Assembly (NCBI RefSeq): GCF_007859715.1
Contig: NZ_SJPG01000001.1
Location: 1,240,001 to 1,304,000 of the forward strand
DNA from: Rubinisphaera italica
GTDB lineage: Bacteria > Planctomycetota > Planctomycetia > Planctomycetales > Planctomycetaceae
Length of the DNA stretch: 64,000 nt
Reading direction: 5' to 3'
Part shown: positions 48,965 to 57,544 of the stretch, piece by piece
Position numbering within the stretch: position 1 is the stretch's first letter
How the letters are laid out: each line of letters begins with the position of its first letter
Translations under genes and position numbers: made by a program
The notes under the pieces: generated by a model
The model's database searches: none
The model's input: only the letters and a program-made list of their open reading frames with translations
What the model was told of the DNA's origin: nothing

Positions 48965-49354
48965 TGTTTTCAGGGTGTGTGAAACGATCTGAAATTGCTG
49001 CGATTGTCGAAGCTGTCATAATCGGATCATTCCTCAGGTCTGGTGAATTGCGTGCAAAGCGGGAACACGATTAATCGACGACTTCGCTAAGTCCTGTCGT
49101 AGCTACACCGCAACGGAACATTATGAATGGTTGGTACGATTGCTGTGATTGCCTGAGGCTTCGTGCGGATTGGGGTTTTCCGTCACTAGCAACTGCAGGT
49201 TTTAAATTGTCACGACGATAATTTAATTACGAGTACGCATTGCAGGACGCAAGAGTCGCGGTCGACCGATCGTTCACAGAAACGGTTCCCGGATAGCGGT
49301 CAGACAACAAGGACGACTCACCCCCCGAAATCGTGATGATCGATTTCCAGTAGA
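48965..49354. other. Leader region before the sigma factor gene
   Basis: This 390-base stretch between the lipoprotein and sigma genes has no reading frame with family features and does not fold into a tRNA by eye. It is probably the promoter and 5' leader of the sigma gene. Confidence 0.4.
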
Positions 49355-50227
49355 ATGAAAGCCCCTGATATGACTCATACCACCACGACACCCCATACAC
49401 GCCGACGTCGTATTTCTACTTCTGTGCAGAATCCGCTGGAAACGTATCTGCGTGAAATTAACGAAACGTCGCTCCTGAGTGCCGATGAAGAAAAAGACCT
49501 CGCCCGGCGAATCGCCATGGGTGATGCACAGGCACGTGATCGCATGGTTCGAGCCAACTTACGGCTCGTAGTCAATATCGCACGGGGTTACTCAAGCAAG
49601 GGGCTGCCGCTACAGGATTTGATCGAAGAGGGAAATCTCGGCTTGCTGCGAGCTGTTGAGGGATTCGATCCCGATATGAATACTCGCTTCAGTACTTATG
49701 CCAGTTACTGGATTAAGCAATCGATCAAGCGGGCATTGGTCAATTGTGCGAAAACGATTCGTATTCCGGCTTATATGGTTGAATTGCTCTCGAAGTGGCG
49801 AAAAGCGACTGCTCGACTTCAAGACGAATTAAATCGCACTCCGACTGCTGAAGAAGTCGCTAAAGAGCTGGAGATCCCTAAGAAAAAACTGGGGATCGTC
49901 AAGAAAGCGATTCAGCTTTACAACACGACGCCACAATCCGACGATGATGAAAATGGTTGGTCGCTCGGTGAAATGGTTGCCGACACTCGTGAGGATGGAC
50001 CGGAAGCTGAACTTCTCAATAATGACAATCTGACACACGTTTACCGCATGCTGGATGAAATGGAAGACCGCCAGGCAACTATTCTGCGAATGCGATTTGG
50101 TCTCGATGATGACGAGCCGAAGACACTCAAACAGATCGGTGAGTCACTCGGGTTGACTCGTGAACGAGTTCGACAAATCGAACAGGAAGCTCTGAACCGT
50201 TTGAACCGTGGCTTGATGGGTGACTGA
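49355..50227 (+). CDS. Sigma-70 family RNA polymerase sigma factor (RpoD/RpoS-like, group 2)
   Basis: A 290-residue sigma factor. Region 1.2 is visible (NPLETYLREINETSLLSADEEKDLARRI). Regions 2.1-2.4 include RMVRANLRLVVNIARGYSSKG, LPLQDLIEEGNLGLLRAVEGFDP and the -10 recognition block RFSTYASYWIKQSIKRAL. Region 3 (TPTAEEVAKELEI) and region 4 (LRMRFGLDDDEPKTLKQIGESLGLTRERVRQIEQEAL) are complete. The lack of a long region 1.1 and the length near 290 mark it as a group 2 or stationary-phase-like factor rather than the housekeeping RpoD. Such factors direct polymerase to -35/-10 promoters under stress or growth transitions. An ATG five codons in is an alternative start. Confidence 0.93.
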   Translation: MKAPDMTHTTTTPHTRRRRISTSVQNPLETYLREINETSLLSADEEKDLARRIAMGDAQARDRMVRANLRLVVNIARGYSSKGLPLQDLIEEGNLGLLRAVEGFDPDMNTRFSTYASYWIKQSIKRALVNCAKTIRIPAYMVELLSKWRKATARLQDELNRTPTAEEVAKELEIPKKKLGIVKKAIQLYNTTPQSDDDENGWSLGEMVADTREDGPEAELLNNDNLTHVYRMLDEMEDRQATILRMRFGLDDDEPKTLKQIGESLGLTRERVRQIEQEALNRLNRGLMGD

Positions 50228-50282
50228 ACTCTCGTGAGGTAATCACGAGTTATCAAGCAGGCACTGAACCAGAGCGAATGTG

Positions 50283-50387
50283 TCTAGAGCATATTCAAAA
50301 AATACCTGCAGCGTTAGGCTGGAGCAAACACAGCGTTTTTAGGACATTTTGTGTCCATGTGACTGCAGAAACGATTTGAAAATGGTC
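50283..50387. repeat. MITE-like palindromic repeat, copy 2
   Basis: A 105-base element about 86% identical to the copy at 593-696, in the same orientation. The ends are better matched here: TAGAGCATATTCAAA at the left and, in reverse complement, TAGACCATTTTCAAA at the right, both leading to CTGCAG. The central GGACA-loop-TGTCC hairpin is kept (50342-50356). It lies 55 bases after the sigma gene stop. Confidence 0.8.
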
Positions 50388-50480
50388 TAATCGAGTCACG
50401 TGAAATGATTATTGATCGGTTCTTAATGCAGTAACATACAATGAAACTCTCTCCTGTCCCTTGGGGTCAACTTGGGATCG

Positions 50481-50518
50481 CACCTTCAAAGCTGGGGCAA
50501 GCTTTGAAGGTGTTTTTT
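50481..50518 (+). terminator. Strong Rho-independent terminator
   Basis: CACCTTCAAAGCT, six bases and AGCTTTGAAGGTG form a perfect 13-pair stem followed by TTTTTT. It lies 250 bases after the sigma gene, so it ends either a long 3' tail or a separate short transcript. Confidence 0.9.
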
Positions 50519-50683
50519 ATGCGCTGTGAGTATTATACCTGTTGAGCAACGAATGTTGCTGGCTCGTCTCGTCTGATTTTACTATTGTCGAGTTGCCCTG
50601 TGGTAATGTTTGTTTCTGTTTTAACCTGGGCTATGATCGAATGACTCAATCGGATTTCATGATCTCGTTAAAGCGAAAACTCC

Positions 50684-51544
50684 ATGTTTGGGCTGCCCTA
50701 TAATACTGCTGTCGTTTTACTCGGAACAGCGTTGGTTGGTGCCACCTGTGGCATCATTGGAACCTTTGCAGTATTACGCAGACGGGCCTTAACCGGGGAT
50801 GCACTGGCTCATGCTTCGTTGCCAGGAGTTTGCATCGGGTATTATCTGGCTGGAGGACAGAATCTGGCACTACAGTTTGCCGGAGCTTTTTTATCGGGTT
50901 TGCTTGCCGTGTGGTTGATTCGCATACTTCCACAGATTTCAAAAACCAGAACCGAAACCGCAGTTGCAGGTGTGTTAAGTGTTTTCTTTGGAGCTGGAAT
51001 TGTTTTGAGTCGAATGATTCAGAACAGTGGCAAATTTGGTGGCCGGGCTGGGTTCGATGCTTTTTTGTTCGGCTCTCCAGGCAGCTTGTTGATTAAGGAT
51101 GTTTACCTGATTGGTGGAGCTTGTCTGCTTACCGTTTTGATTATTGCATTAACTTTTCGCTTAAGCGTCGGCGTAACGTTTGATGCGGATTTCCTGTCGG
51201 TGCAAGGGTTACCCACAAATCGAGTAGACTGGTTACAATTGTTGCTGTTAACGACCACTATCGTCGTTGGCTTGCCCGCAATTGGCGTTGTAATGATTGT
51301 GGCACTCATCATTACTCCTGCAGTAACTGCTCGATTGTGGTCGGATCGCTTTTATCAGATTCTCTTGATATCTGCGGGTATCGGAGCGGGAGCCTCTGCG
51401 ATTGGAGCTTTGTTATCTTCGCTCGATACTCGAATTCCTGCAGGTGCCAGTACGGTACTGGTTTGTACGGCCTGTTATTTGGTTAGCCTGGTGATCCGTC
51501 ATTTTGCAAGAACGTTTCATGACTTGGAGCGAATCACGAACTGA
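50684..51544 (+). CDS. Zinc/manganese-type metal ABC transporter permease
   Basis: A 286-residue inner-membrane permease of the ABC-3 (ZnuB/MntB/TroC) family with about eight or nine helices. Typical blocks are FAVLRRRALTGDALAHASLPGVC, a glutamate-containing helix TETAVAGVLSVFFGAGIVL, FLFGSPGSLLIKDVYL, GVVMIVALIITPAVTARLWSD and PAGASTVLVCTACYL. Such permeases import Zn, Mn or Fe with a binding protein and an ATPase. Neither is adjacent; the ABC ATPase next door is on the other strand and belongs to a different (LolD-like) family. So either the partners lie elsewhere or the gene has been separated from its operon. Its stop codon is one base from the stop of the convergent ATPase gene. Confidence 0.9.
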   Translation: MFGLPYNTAVVLLGTALVGATCGIIGTFAVLRRRALTGDALAHASLPGVCIGYYLAGGQNLALQFAGAFLSGLLAVWLIRILPQISKTRTETAVAGVLSVFFGAGIVLSRMIQNSGKFGGRAGFDAFLFGSPGSLLIKDVYLIGGACLLTVLIIALTFRLSVGVTFDADFLSVQGLPTNRVDWLQLLLLTTTIVVGLPAIGVVMIVALIITPAVTARLWSDRFYQILLISAGIGAGASAIGALLSSLDTRIPAGASTVLVCTACYLVSLVIRHFARTFHDLERITN

Positions 51545-51545
51545 T

Positions 51546-52271
51546 TCAGCTTGATTGAGTCAAGGAGGCTTTCCCTGTGATTTGGGACATATCAACATGA
51601 TGGTCAAAGCGATCGCGTAGCGGATGATCGTGTGTGACTACTATTAAAGATGATTGATTCTCACGAACGGCATCGAGCAACAAATTGACTACAGTATTCG
51701 CATTTTGAGGATCAAGATTACCTGTTGGCTCATCGGCCAGAATGAGAGCGGGCTTCGTGAACATCGCACGGGCAATGGCTGTTCTTTGTTTTTCTCCCTG
51801 AGAAATTTGACGCGGATAGCGATCGAGTAGTTTCTCGATTCCAAATTGCTCAGCCAGTTGATGGATGCGACTTTTTACGTTAACGGAGCTTTGAATGCGG
51901 CCCAGATTTCGCGCGACTCCGATATTGTCGTAGACGGTCAAGTAATCGATCAGGCGAAAATCCTGAAAAACAATGCCTATATTTTCCAGCCGGAATCGAC
52001 GGATTTGTGCTCCAGTCAGAGAGGTCAAATCTCGATTAAGGACCTCAATGGTTCCTTGAACTGGCGAAACCTGACCAGTGATGAGAGAGAGCAGTGTCGT
52101 CTTTCCCGAGCCACTCCGACCAGTCACCGCCAGCGTCGAACAATTGGGCATTTCGAAGTGATCGATCACGAGCTCAAACTGGCGATGGCTAGTCTGATAG
52201 ACAAGATCAGAAATTTGAATTGCAAACTCCGAAGCCGTTGATGATCTGGTAGTTGTCGATGAGTTACTCAA
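51546..52271 (-). CDS. ABC transporter ATP-binding protein, LolD/MacB-like
   Basis: A 241-residue ATPase. The Walker A motif is TGRSGSGKTTLL, the Q-loop is in NIGIVFQDFRLIDYLTVYDN, the signature is ISQGEKQRTAIARAM (Gln-Gly-Glu in place of the common Gly-Gly-Gln), Walker B is ALILADEPTGNLD and the H-loop is VVTHDH. The NIGIVFQDFRLI and DEPTGNLDPQN wording places it with the LolD/FtsE/MacB group, which works with FtsX-type permeases in lipoprotein release or efflux. No such permease is adjacent. It starts six bases after the acpS stop on the same strand, so the two are probably co-transcribed. Confidence 0.9.
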   Translation of the reverse strand: MSNSSTTTRSSTASEFAIQISDLVYQTSHRQFELVIDHFEMPNCSTLAVTGRSGSGKTTLLSLITGQVSPVQGTIEVLNRDLTSLTGAQIRRFRLENIGIVFQDFRLIDYLTVYDNIGVARNLGRIQSSVNVKSRIHQLAEQFGIEKLLDRYPRQISQGEKQRTAIARAMFTKPALILADEPTGNLDPQNANTVVNLLLDAVRENQSSLIVVTHDHPLRDRFDHHVDMSQITGKASLTQSS

Positions 52272-52277
52272 TTTTCA

Positions 52278-52661
52278 TCATTCTGAACAGACAATTGCGG
52301 TCGCTGTTGCGTACTCTTTACCGTGAGAGATGGAAAGCAGTATCTGATCGATTCCTCGCTGCCTGGCGAATGTACTGGTTTCACCGCTCAGACGAACTTC
52401 TGGCTGGCCAGATTGTTGGGAAATGACTTCGATTTCGTTCCAGTGAATTCCCTTGATGAATCCGGTACCAAAAGCTTTCATAACCGCTTCTTTTGCAGCC
52501 CAGCGACCTGCATAATGTTGAGAGGCATTCTTTTTCGAAGAGCAATAATCGATTTCGTAAGAGCTGTAAATCCGCTCGGTAAAACTCTCGGCGTGCCGTT
52601 CAATCATGTCTGTGACACGGCTGATTTCAACAATGTCTGTTCCCAAACCTAAAATACGCAT
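52278..52661 (-). CDS. acpS: Holo-[acyl-carrier-protein] synthase
   Basis: A 127-residue 4'-phosphopantetheinyl transferase of the AcpS type, which moves the phosphopantetheine arm of coenzyme A to acyl carrier protein. Both magnesium-site motifs are present: GLGTDIVEISRV near the start (Asp9) and AGRWAAKEAVMKAFGTGF (Trp-Ala-Ala-Lys-Glu). The end has LLSISHGKEYATATAIV, also conserved. Length is normal. It lies between a small heme-binding protein gene upstream (57-base gap) and the LolD-like ATPase downstream on the same strand. Confidence 0.95.
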   Translation of the reverse strand: MRILGLGTDIVEISRVTDMIERHAESFTERIYSSYEIDYCSSKKNASQHYAGRWAAKEAVMKAFGTGFIKGIHWNEIEVISQQSGQPEVRLSGETSTFARQRGIDQILLSISHGKEYATATAIVCSE

Positions 52662-52718
52662 CGTCGAGCCATCTTCTTTGAGAACATCTGATTCTGATTG
52701 AAAATCAGCATGCGGGAT

Positions 52719-53237
52719 TCAGGATTCAAGATCCTCTTCAATCTCCTCAGCTACAACACTCTCCTCCGCCTGACACCAATCTTTCAGGATCTTCATATCC
52801 TCTTCAGTAAGCTTCGCTTCAGGATGCAGCGGCAGGTAAAACCAGAGGGGCATCTCTCCGGATTCAATCGAGCCAAAGCATTCATCAAGAAAATATTCTG
52901 GTGTTTCTTCGAGTTCGTAATAGTCGCCCCATTCCGAAAAGTTGAGGTAGTCTCGACCTTCACGAACATCTTTGGCCATCAGCCACGACCCGGGTGCAAC
53001 ATAACTGTACCACGGCCAATGTGTTTCGTTTGAATGGCAATCGTAACAAGCCCGGCGAAGAATCAGTTTCACTTCTTCAGGTGCATTAATGTCTGCTACG
53101 ACTTCTGGATTTTGACGATCGACGGGGACTAATTGAAGTCCCAGAAATAAAACAATACCAAAGACCGCAATGCGACGCAGAATACTTGGCTTCATTTTTG
53201 GGGTGGTTTCATCGGGTTTTTGAGCTGGCTCAGTCAT
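52719..53237 (-). CDS. Membrane-anchored heme-binding domain protein (Haem_bd type)
   Basis: A 172-residue protein with one N-terminal membrane helix at about 20-37 (RRIAVFGIVLFLGLQLVPVD) and a periplasmic c-type heme domain of the Haem_bd family (PF14376). The heme motif is CYDCHSNETHWPWYSYVAPGS with Cys64, Cys67 and His68, where NETxWPWYSxxAP is the family mark. EMPLWFYLPLHPEAKLTEEDM near the C-terminus likely supplies the methionine ligand (Met in GEMPLWFY). An acidic tail follows. It is probably an electron carrier or redox sensor. It may head a transcript with acpS and the ABC ATPase. Two strong hairpins lie in its upstream region. Confidence 0.85.
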   Translation of the reverse strand: MTEPAQKPDETTPKMKPSILRRIAVFGIVLFLGLQLVPVDRQNPEVVADINAPEEVKLILRRACYDCHSNETHWPWYSYVAPGSWLMAKDVREGRDYLNFSEWGDYYELEETPEYFLDECFGSIESGEMPLWFYLPLHPEAKLTEEDMKILKDWCQAEESVVAEEIEEDLES

Positions 53238-53320
53238 GATGATCTCCGTTTGGAAGGCAAGTGGGGTAGGTTTTTAATTTGTGAGGCAGGTATTTTGATG
53301 ATATGGATCTGTGCTGATGG

Positions 53321-53340
53321 ATTCAACAGTATTGTTGAAT
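53321..53340. repeat. Perfect inverted repeat
   Basis: ATTCAACA-GTAT-TGTTGAAT, an eight-base-pair palindrome with a four-base loop, about 85 bases upstream of the heme-binding protein start. It may be an operator or a leader hairpin. Confidence 0.5.
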
Positions 53341-53364
53341 TTCTAAGTAAACTTTGCGGACTAA

Positions 53365-53393
53365 TCTCATCTTTTCGCTTGATAAAGATGAGA
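53365..53393. repeat. Perfect ten-pair stem-loop
   Basis: TCTCATCTTT, a nine-base loop and AAAGATGAGA form a perfect ten-pair stem 24 bases from the previous palindrome. No T-run follows on either strand, so it is not an obvious terminator. Confidence 0.55.
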
Positions 53394-53837
53394 TGTTCGT
53401 TCCCCCAAGCGACTGTGCATTTGTAAAGAGATTCATCCTGAAAAGTCTCAAAGTCTCACAAGAATTTGTAATGATTATATGGGGTTTTGAACATGGAATG
53501 ACATAGTTTGCACAATCTTTTTTAGTTCAGTCAGGTATTATTGTTGGGTGTCTGTTGTAAGTGTTAACTACAGAATAGGTTACGGTTTTATTAGGGTCGG
53601 AGAAGGGATTCTTGGATTTCCATTTGAGCAGAGGGCTTCATTGTGTCGCATCTTGTTGCGAATTAGAAATTTACGTCGATTTGCATGGCTGTGATCCCCG
53701 TTGACCAAATTTCAGGAATTCCACTACACTCCGCCTGCTGAATGGTCCGTCCTTCCAGTCGTCGCAATCAGAGTTCCTTTCTTCAATTCTCAAGCGATGT
53801 TTTTCCCCCCCTGTAGAAGACTGAAATTCGTTGATCA

Positions 53838-56800
53838 ATGGTGTTCATCGAGCGACCATTTTGCCGAGCCATACGAAAGGTAACGCTGTTGCCGTTCGTG
53901 GTGCTGGTCGCGCTGGTTGCATTGATGTTAACTTCCTGGGCACAGGATGACGTGGCCGAAAGCCGAGTTGCGTTCAAGCCTCCCTTTGCAGAATCCACTG
54001 AAAAAACAGGCCCAACGATTCTCGATCCGATTTTCATCAGCTGCGATTTTCTACATGAAGAGTCGACAGCGGCAGTCGATGTGACATCACGATTGTACGG
54101 GGATGCAAATCAAATCCAGGAGAATGGGTCTGCTCCCGAAAGTGTTTCGTTGCTGCGGGGCCGTTGCCAGATTCAACAGGGCGATTGGGAACTGAGTGCG
54201 AATCAGATTGTGATCTGGAAATCGACAGTTCAGGATCAGAATCGCCTGATGACTCGAATTGTCGTTTATGCTGAGCAGGATGTGTTACTCAAAACGGATG
54301 CAAGAAATGAATCGGCTCAACCAGTTCTGATTGAACTTGTCACGTCAGCTGAGATAACAACTGTTCCTCGTCACGAAGTGCAGTTGATCTCTGCAACCAG
54401 TGATCCTTTTTTGGAACGAGCAAAACTGGCTCGGTCACGACATCAGCAAACTGCACTCAATCAACCTCGGCTCATCGCACCAGATAACGCGATTCCACTC
54501 AGTCCTGCAGAGATTGATTTCGACAGTCTGACACAAACGCTTCCTGTGGTTTCTCAACGGCACATCGTGATTTCACCTCGAAGTTTTGGTATCGGGTTCG
54601 ATGTGAAAAGCTATCTCTCTCAGGAGTCCTCTCCACCTGAGCAGATCACCGTGATTTCACAAGGAGTGAACATTGTTGTTGAAGGCGTGGGGCCTCTTGA
54701 TGGAGAGCAGGTCGGAGCATTGGATATTTCAGCCGATCAGGTTGTGATCTGGACGCAAGCAAATGCTTCAGGGACATTTTCACCGGAAATGTTTCAAGAC
54801 CAGAATTCCCCGATGCAACTTTACCTGGAGGGTGATATTGAAATTCGTCAGGGCAATCATGTCATGCGTGCTTCCCGTGCTTATTACGATATTCGAGAAG
54901 ATCGAGCCGTCCTGCTGGATAGTGAACTGCGTGTGAACGTTCCCGATATGCAAGGGGATCTTAAACTCAGAGCTGACCGAATTCGGCAGCTTTCGCACGA
55001 CAGTTTCCACGCAGAAAATGCCTGGGTCACAGGAAGCGAATTTGGAGTGCCAACTTATCGAATGGAAGCAGGGGATATCTTCATTGAGAATCGCTACGAC
55101 GGGGGCTGGGTTGGACGAGGTGATGCCGAAGTGGATCCTCAAACAGGACTTCAGGTTGCCCGCCCTAAACCTTGGATTACCAGTCTGAACAATAAATTCC
55201 GAGTGGGTGAAGCTCCAGTCTTCTTCGCTCCGTTTGTGAGTGGTCCGGCAGAAGACCCACATATCCCCATCGAAAGTTTGACACTCGGCCAGGATCGTAT
55301 TTTTGGCGGGCAGTTGAAAAGCGTTTGGAATCTCTCAAAGTTGCTCGGTCTGAAAGGGAATTCTGATCTCGATTGGAACCTGCAGGCAAATATGTACACA
55401 GAGCGTGGATTCTGGCTGGGAACCGATGCAACGTATTCCAGTTCCGCTCCGATCGGTACAGAGGGAAGTTATTTCGGTGAAGCAGAAGGAGTGTGGATTA
55501 ACGATTGGGGAACTGACAATCTGGGGCTGGATCGCCGCGATTTGGATGTCCCTTCGAACACACGTGGTCGCGCTTTATGGCGACATCGCGAGCACATATC
55601 GGATTCCGTGTGGATAACCGGCGAACTTGGATTCTTAAGTGATCGTAACTTCCTCGAACAATATTACGAGTCGGAATGGGATCAGGGCAAAGACAACGAA
55701 ACTCTAATCAGCATTAATCATCAGGAAGACAATGTCGCGGCTTCGATCATGGGCCGATACCGACTCAATGAATTTTCAACAGAAGCAAGCTGGTTACCGA
55801 AAGCCGACTTGACCATTCTGGGCGAACCGTTGTTGTGGGATCGGCTTGTGTACTCATCGAGAACCTCAGCAGGATATGGTCATCTGCAACCTGGTGTTGC
55901 TCCTGAAGATCCCAACGATTTATATATTCCGCTCAATTACACACCGGATGCAGAAGGAGTCGTGCTTTCAACTCGCCACGAACTTTCAATGCCATTCAAC
56001 TTAGGAGCGGTGAAAGTCGATCCTTATTTACTTGGTGAAGCCGCCTACTGGCAGGATGATGGATTTACGAATCAGAGCCTGAATCGTTTTTACGGTTCTG
56101 CTGGTGTGCGGGCGAATTTGATGCTTTGGAAAACCTACCCTCATCTGTTCAGCCCGTTGCTGGGGTTAAATGGATTGGCTCACAAGCAGAATCTGGGAGT
56201 CGACTATTACTTCGCCGATTCCACACAGGATTTGAGTGATGTGCCGCAGTACAACGAATTTGATGAAAACGCGCAAGAACGATTTCGCACGCGGTTAATT
56301 TTTAACACGTTCGGCTTTATGAATAATGCCTTATTGCCTAATCAGTATAATCCAAGAAATTATGCGGTTCGCTCGGGGGCAGCTCGCAACGTCAGTTCGC
56401 CTTACTTCGAACTTGTTGACGATCAGCAGGTTGCTCGCTTCAATTGGAATCATCGCCTGCAAACGAAGGTTGGTCCTCCCGAACGTCAACGCATTAAAGA
56501 CTGGATGACTTTGGACCTTGGGGTGTCTTACTTCCCGGATGCTGATAACGATAACTTCGGTGAAGATTTTGGATTGCTCTCCGCCAACTATATGTGGGAT
56601 GTCGGTTCCCGTACCAAATTTCTGGCCAATGGTCAGTTCGATTTCTTTGAAGAGGCTCCTCAGACCTGGGACATTGGATTCCTGACACAACGCAGTACTC
56701 GTGGAAGCATGTATCTGGGGTATCGCAGCGTTCAGGCAGGACCGCTGGAAAGTCAATTGCTCACTGGCAGCGTCAGTTACGCGATGAGTCAAAAATGGAT

Positions 56801-57014
56801 TGCCACCTTTGGAACCGCATACGATATCGCTGAAAATCAGGATCGGGGACAGTCTTTTACGATCACGGGAATTCGCTCAGACTTCCTGATTCATGTTGGA
56901 ATGTCGGTTGATAGCAGTAAGGGCAACTTTGGCGTTGGCTTTATGATTGAACCTCGTCTCGGACCTATCGACGGATCCTCGGGTCGTCTCAGTTCATTGC
57001 TGGGGACACCATAA
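53838..57014 (+). CDS. LptD/OstA-like outer-membrane protein
   Basis: A 1058-residue exported protein. A signal/anchor helix (LLPFVVLVALVALMLTSWAQ) is followed by two regions of OstA/LptA-like beta-taco character: at about 60-200 (VSLLRGRCQIQQGDWELSANQIVIW) and 280-430 (GALDISADQVVIWTQANA, MQLYLEGDIEIRQGNHVMRASRAYYD, AVLLDSELRVNV). From about 440 the pattern is a beta-barrel like LptD (TSLNNKFRVGEAPVFFAPFV, NLMLWKTYPHLFSPLLGLNG, NFGVGFMIEPRLGP). LptD inserts lipopolysaccharide into the outer membrane. The duplicated N-terminal segments and length above the usual 780 residues are unusual. No lptE or lptA gene is adjacent. The LptD assignment rests on fold pattern and is moderately sure. Confidence 0.7.
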   Translation: MVFIERPFCRAIRKVTLLPFVVLVALVALMLTSWAQDDVAESRVAFKPPFAESTEKTGPTILDPIFISCDFLHEESTAAVDVTSRLYGDANQIQENGSAPESVSLLRGRCQIQQGDWELSANQIVIWKSTVQDQNRLMTRIVVYAEQDVLLKTDARNESAQPVLIELVTSAEITTVPRHEVQLISATSDPFLERAKLARSRHQQTALNQPRLIAPDNAIPLSPAEIDFDSLTQTLPVVSQRHIVISPRSFGIGFDVKSYLSQESSPPEQITVISQGVNIVVEGVGPLDGEQVGALDISADQVVIWTQANASGTFSPEMFQDQNSPMQLYLEGDIEIRQGNHVMRASRAYYDIREDRAVLLDSELRVNVPDMQGDLKLRADRIRQLSHDSFHAENAWVTGSEFGVPTYRMEAGDIFIENRYDGGWVGRGDAEVDPQTGLQVARPKPWITSLNNKFRVGEAPVFFAPFVSGPAEDPHIPIESLTLGQDRIFGGQLKSVWNLSKLLGLKGNSDLDWNLQANMYTERGFWLGTDATYSSSAPIGTEGSYFGEAEGVWINDWGTDNLGLDRRDLDVPSNTRGRALWRHREHISDSVWITGELGFLSDRNFLEQYYESEWDQGKDNETLISINHQEDNVAASIMGRYRLNEFSTEASWLPKADLTILGEPLLWDRLVYSSRTSAGYGHLQPGVAPEDPNDLYIPLNYTPDAEGVVLSTRHELSMPFNLGAVKVDPYLLGEAAYWQDDGFTNQSLNRFYGSAGVRANLMLWKTYPHLFSPLLGLNGLAHKQNLGVDYYFADSTQDLSDVPQYNEFDENAQERFRTRLIFNTFGFMNNALLPNQYNPRNYAVRSGAARNVSSPYFELVDDQQVARFNWNHRLQTKVGPPERQRIKDWMTLDLGVSYFPDADNDNFGEDFGLLSANYMWDVGSRTKFLANGQFDFFEEAPQTWDIGFLTQRSTRGSMYLGYRSVQAGPLESQLLTGSVSYAMSQKWIATFGTAYDIAENQDRGQSFTITGIRSDFLIHVGMSVDSSKGNFGVGFMIEPRLGPIDGSSGRLSSLLGTP

Positions 57015-57118
57015 CAGAAGGTTGTGATTTTGAATTTCGGGACTATCAGATGGGCCATTCAGAAGTAACGAAACTGGACCTGAAACAATTATTAAAATCT
57101 GTGGGCTGTAGAAATTAA

Positions 57119-57544
57119 ATGAGAACTTCATTAATCGATTTAATGACAACGGAAGATGCTTCCGAAGAACCCCGTTCGAATCGATCACCCTGGCGTCAAC
57201 GTTTAGTTGATGGTGAACGCGGCATTACGCAATGCTTCAGGATGAGCAGTACGCTCTATTTCGATTTTTTCGCCATTAGCATCCTGCTGTGTACTGCGGT
57301 TGTCGTCGAACTGAGTTTGCTGACATGGGCGTTTGTCTTCTTATGCGTCATTCTGATTCTCGCCGGAGAGTTAATTTACGACGCCATTCTCAAGCTCGCC
57401 ATCGAGAACCGTGAACGACTCTCCAATAAAACGCTTGAGTATTTGAACGTCATTAACGCAGCTATCCTGGTTCAAATATTAGGTTCGTTCCTCACGATTG
57501 TTTTTATTCTGGGGGTGAGGATTGTTGAACTGGATTGGTTCTGA
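57119..57544 (+). CDS. Small three-helix membrane protein, DgkA-like fold lacking catalytic residues
   Basis: A 141-residue protein with a polar N-terminus, a basic amphipathic stretch (WRQRLVDGERGITQCFR) and three membrane helices at about 50-68, 72-88 and 112-135. The arrangement, with FLCVILILAGELIYDAILKLA in helix two and EYLNVINAAILVQILGSFLTIV before helix three, parallels prokaryotic diacylglycerol kinase (DgkA). The key glutamate in helix two is kept (GEL), but the following Asn and second Glu of VEILNSAIE are replaced (Tyr and Leu), and the helix-one glutamate is missing. So kinase activity is unlikely. It is the next plus-strand gene after the LptD-like gene. A fully unrelated small membrane protein is possible. 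Confidence 0.5.
   Translation: MRTSLIDLMTTEDASEEPRSNRSPWRQRLVDGERGITQCFRMSSTLYFDFFAISILLCTAVVVELSLLTWAFVFLCVILILAGELIYDAILKLAIENRERLSNKTLEYLNVINAAILVQILGSFLTIVFILGVRIVELDWF

Larger units (their letters stand above)
50228..50683. other. Intergenic region with repeat copy, terminator and possible short transcript
   Basis: The 456 bases after the sigma gene hold MITE-like copy 2 (50283-50387) and a strong terminator (50481-50518). Between them lie a -10-like TACAAT near 50438 and a TTGATC box about 19 bases upstream, which could start a short RNA ending at the terminator. The last 165 bases are the leader of the permease gene. Confidence 0.5.
53238..53837. other. Long divergent intergenic region with two hairpins
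   Basis: The 600-base region between the heme protein (minus) and the LptD-like gene (plus) holds the two perfect inverted repeats at 53321-53340 and 53365-53393. The rest is AT-rich, with short frames only. Confidence 0.5.
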
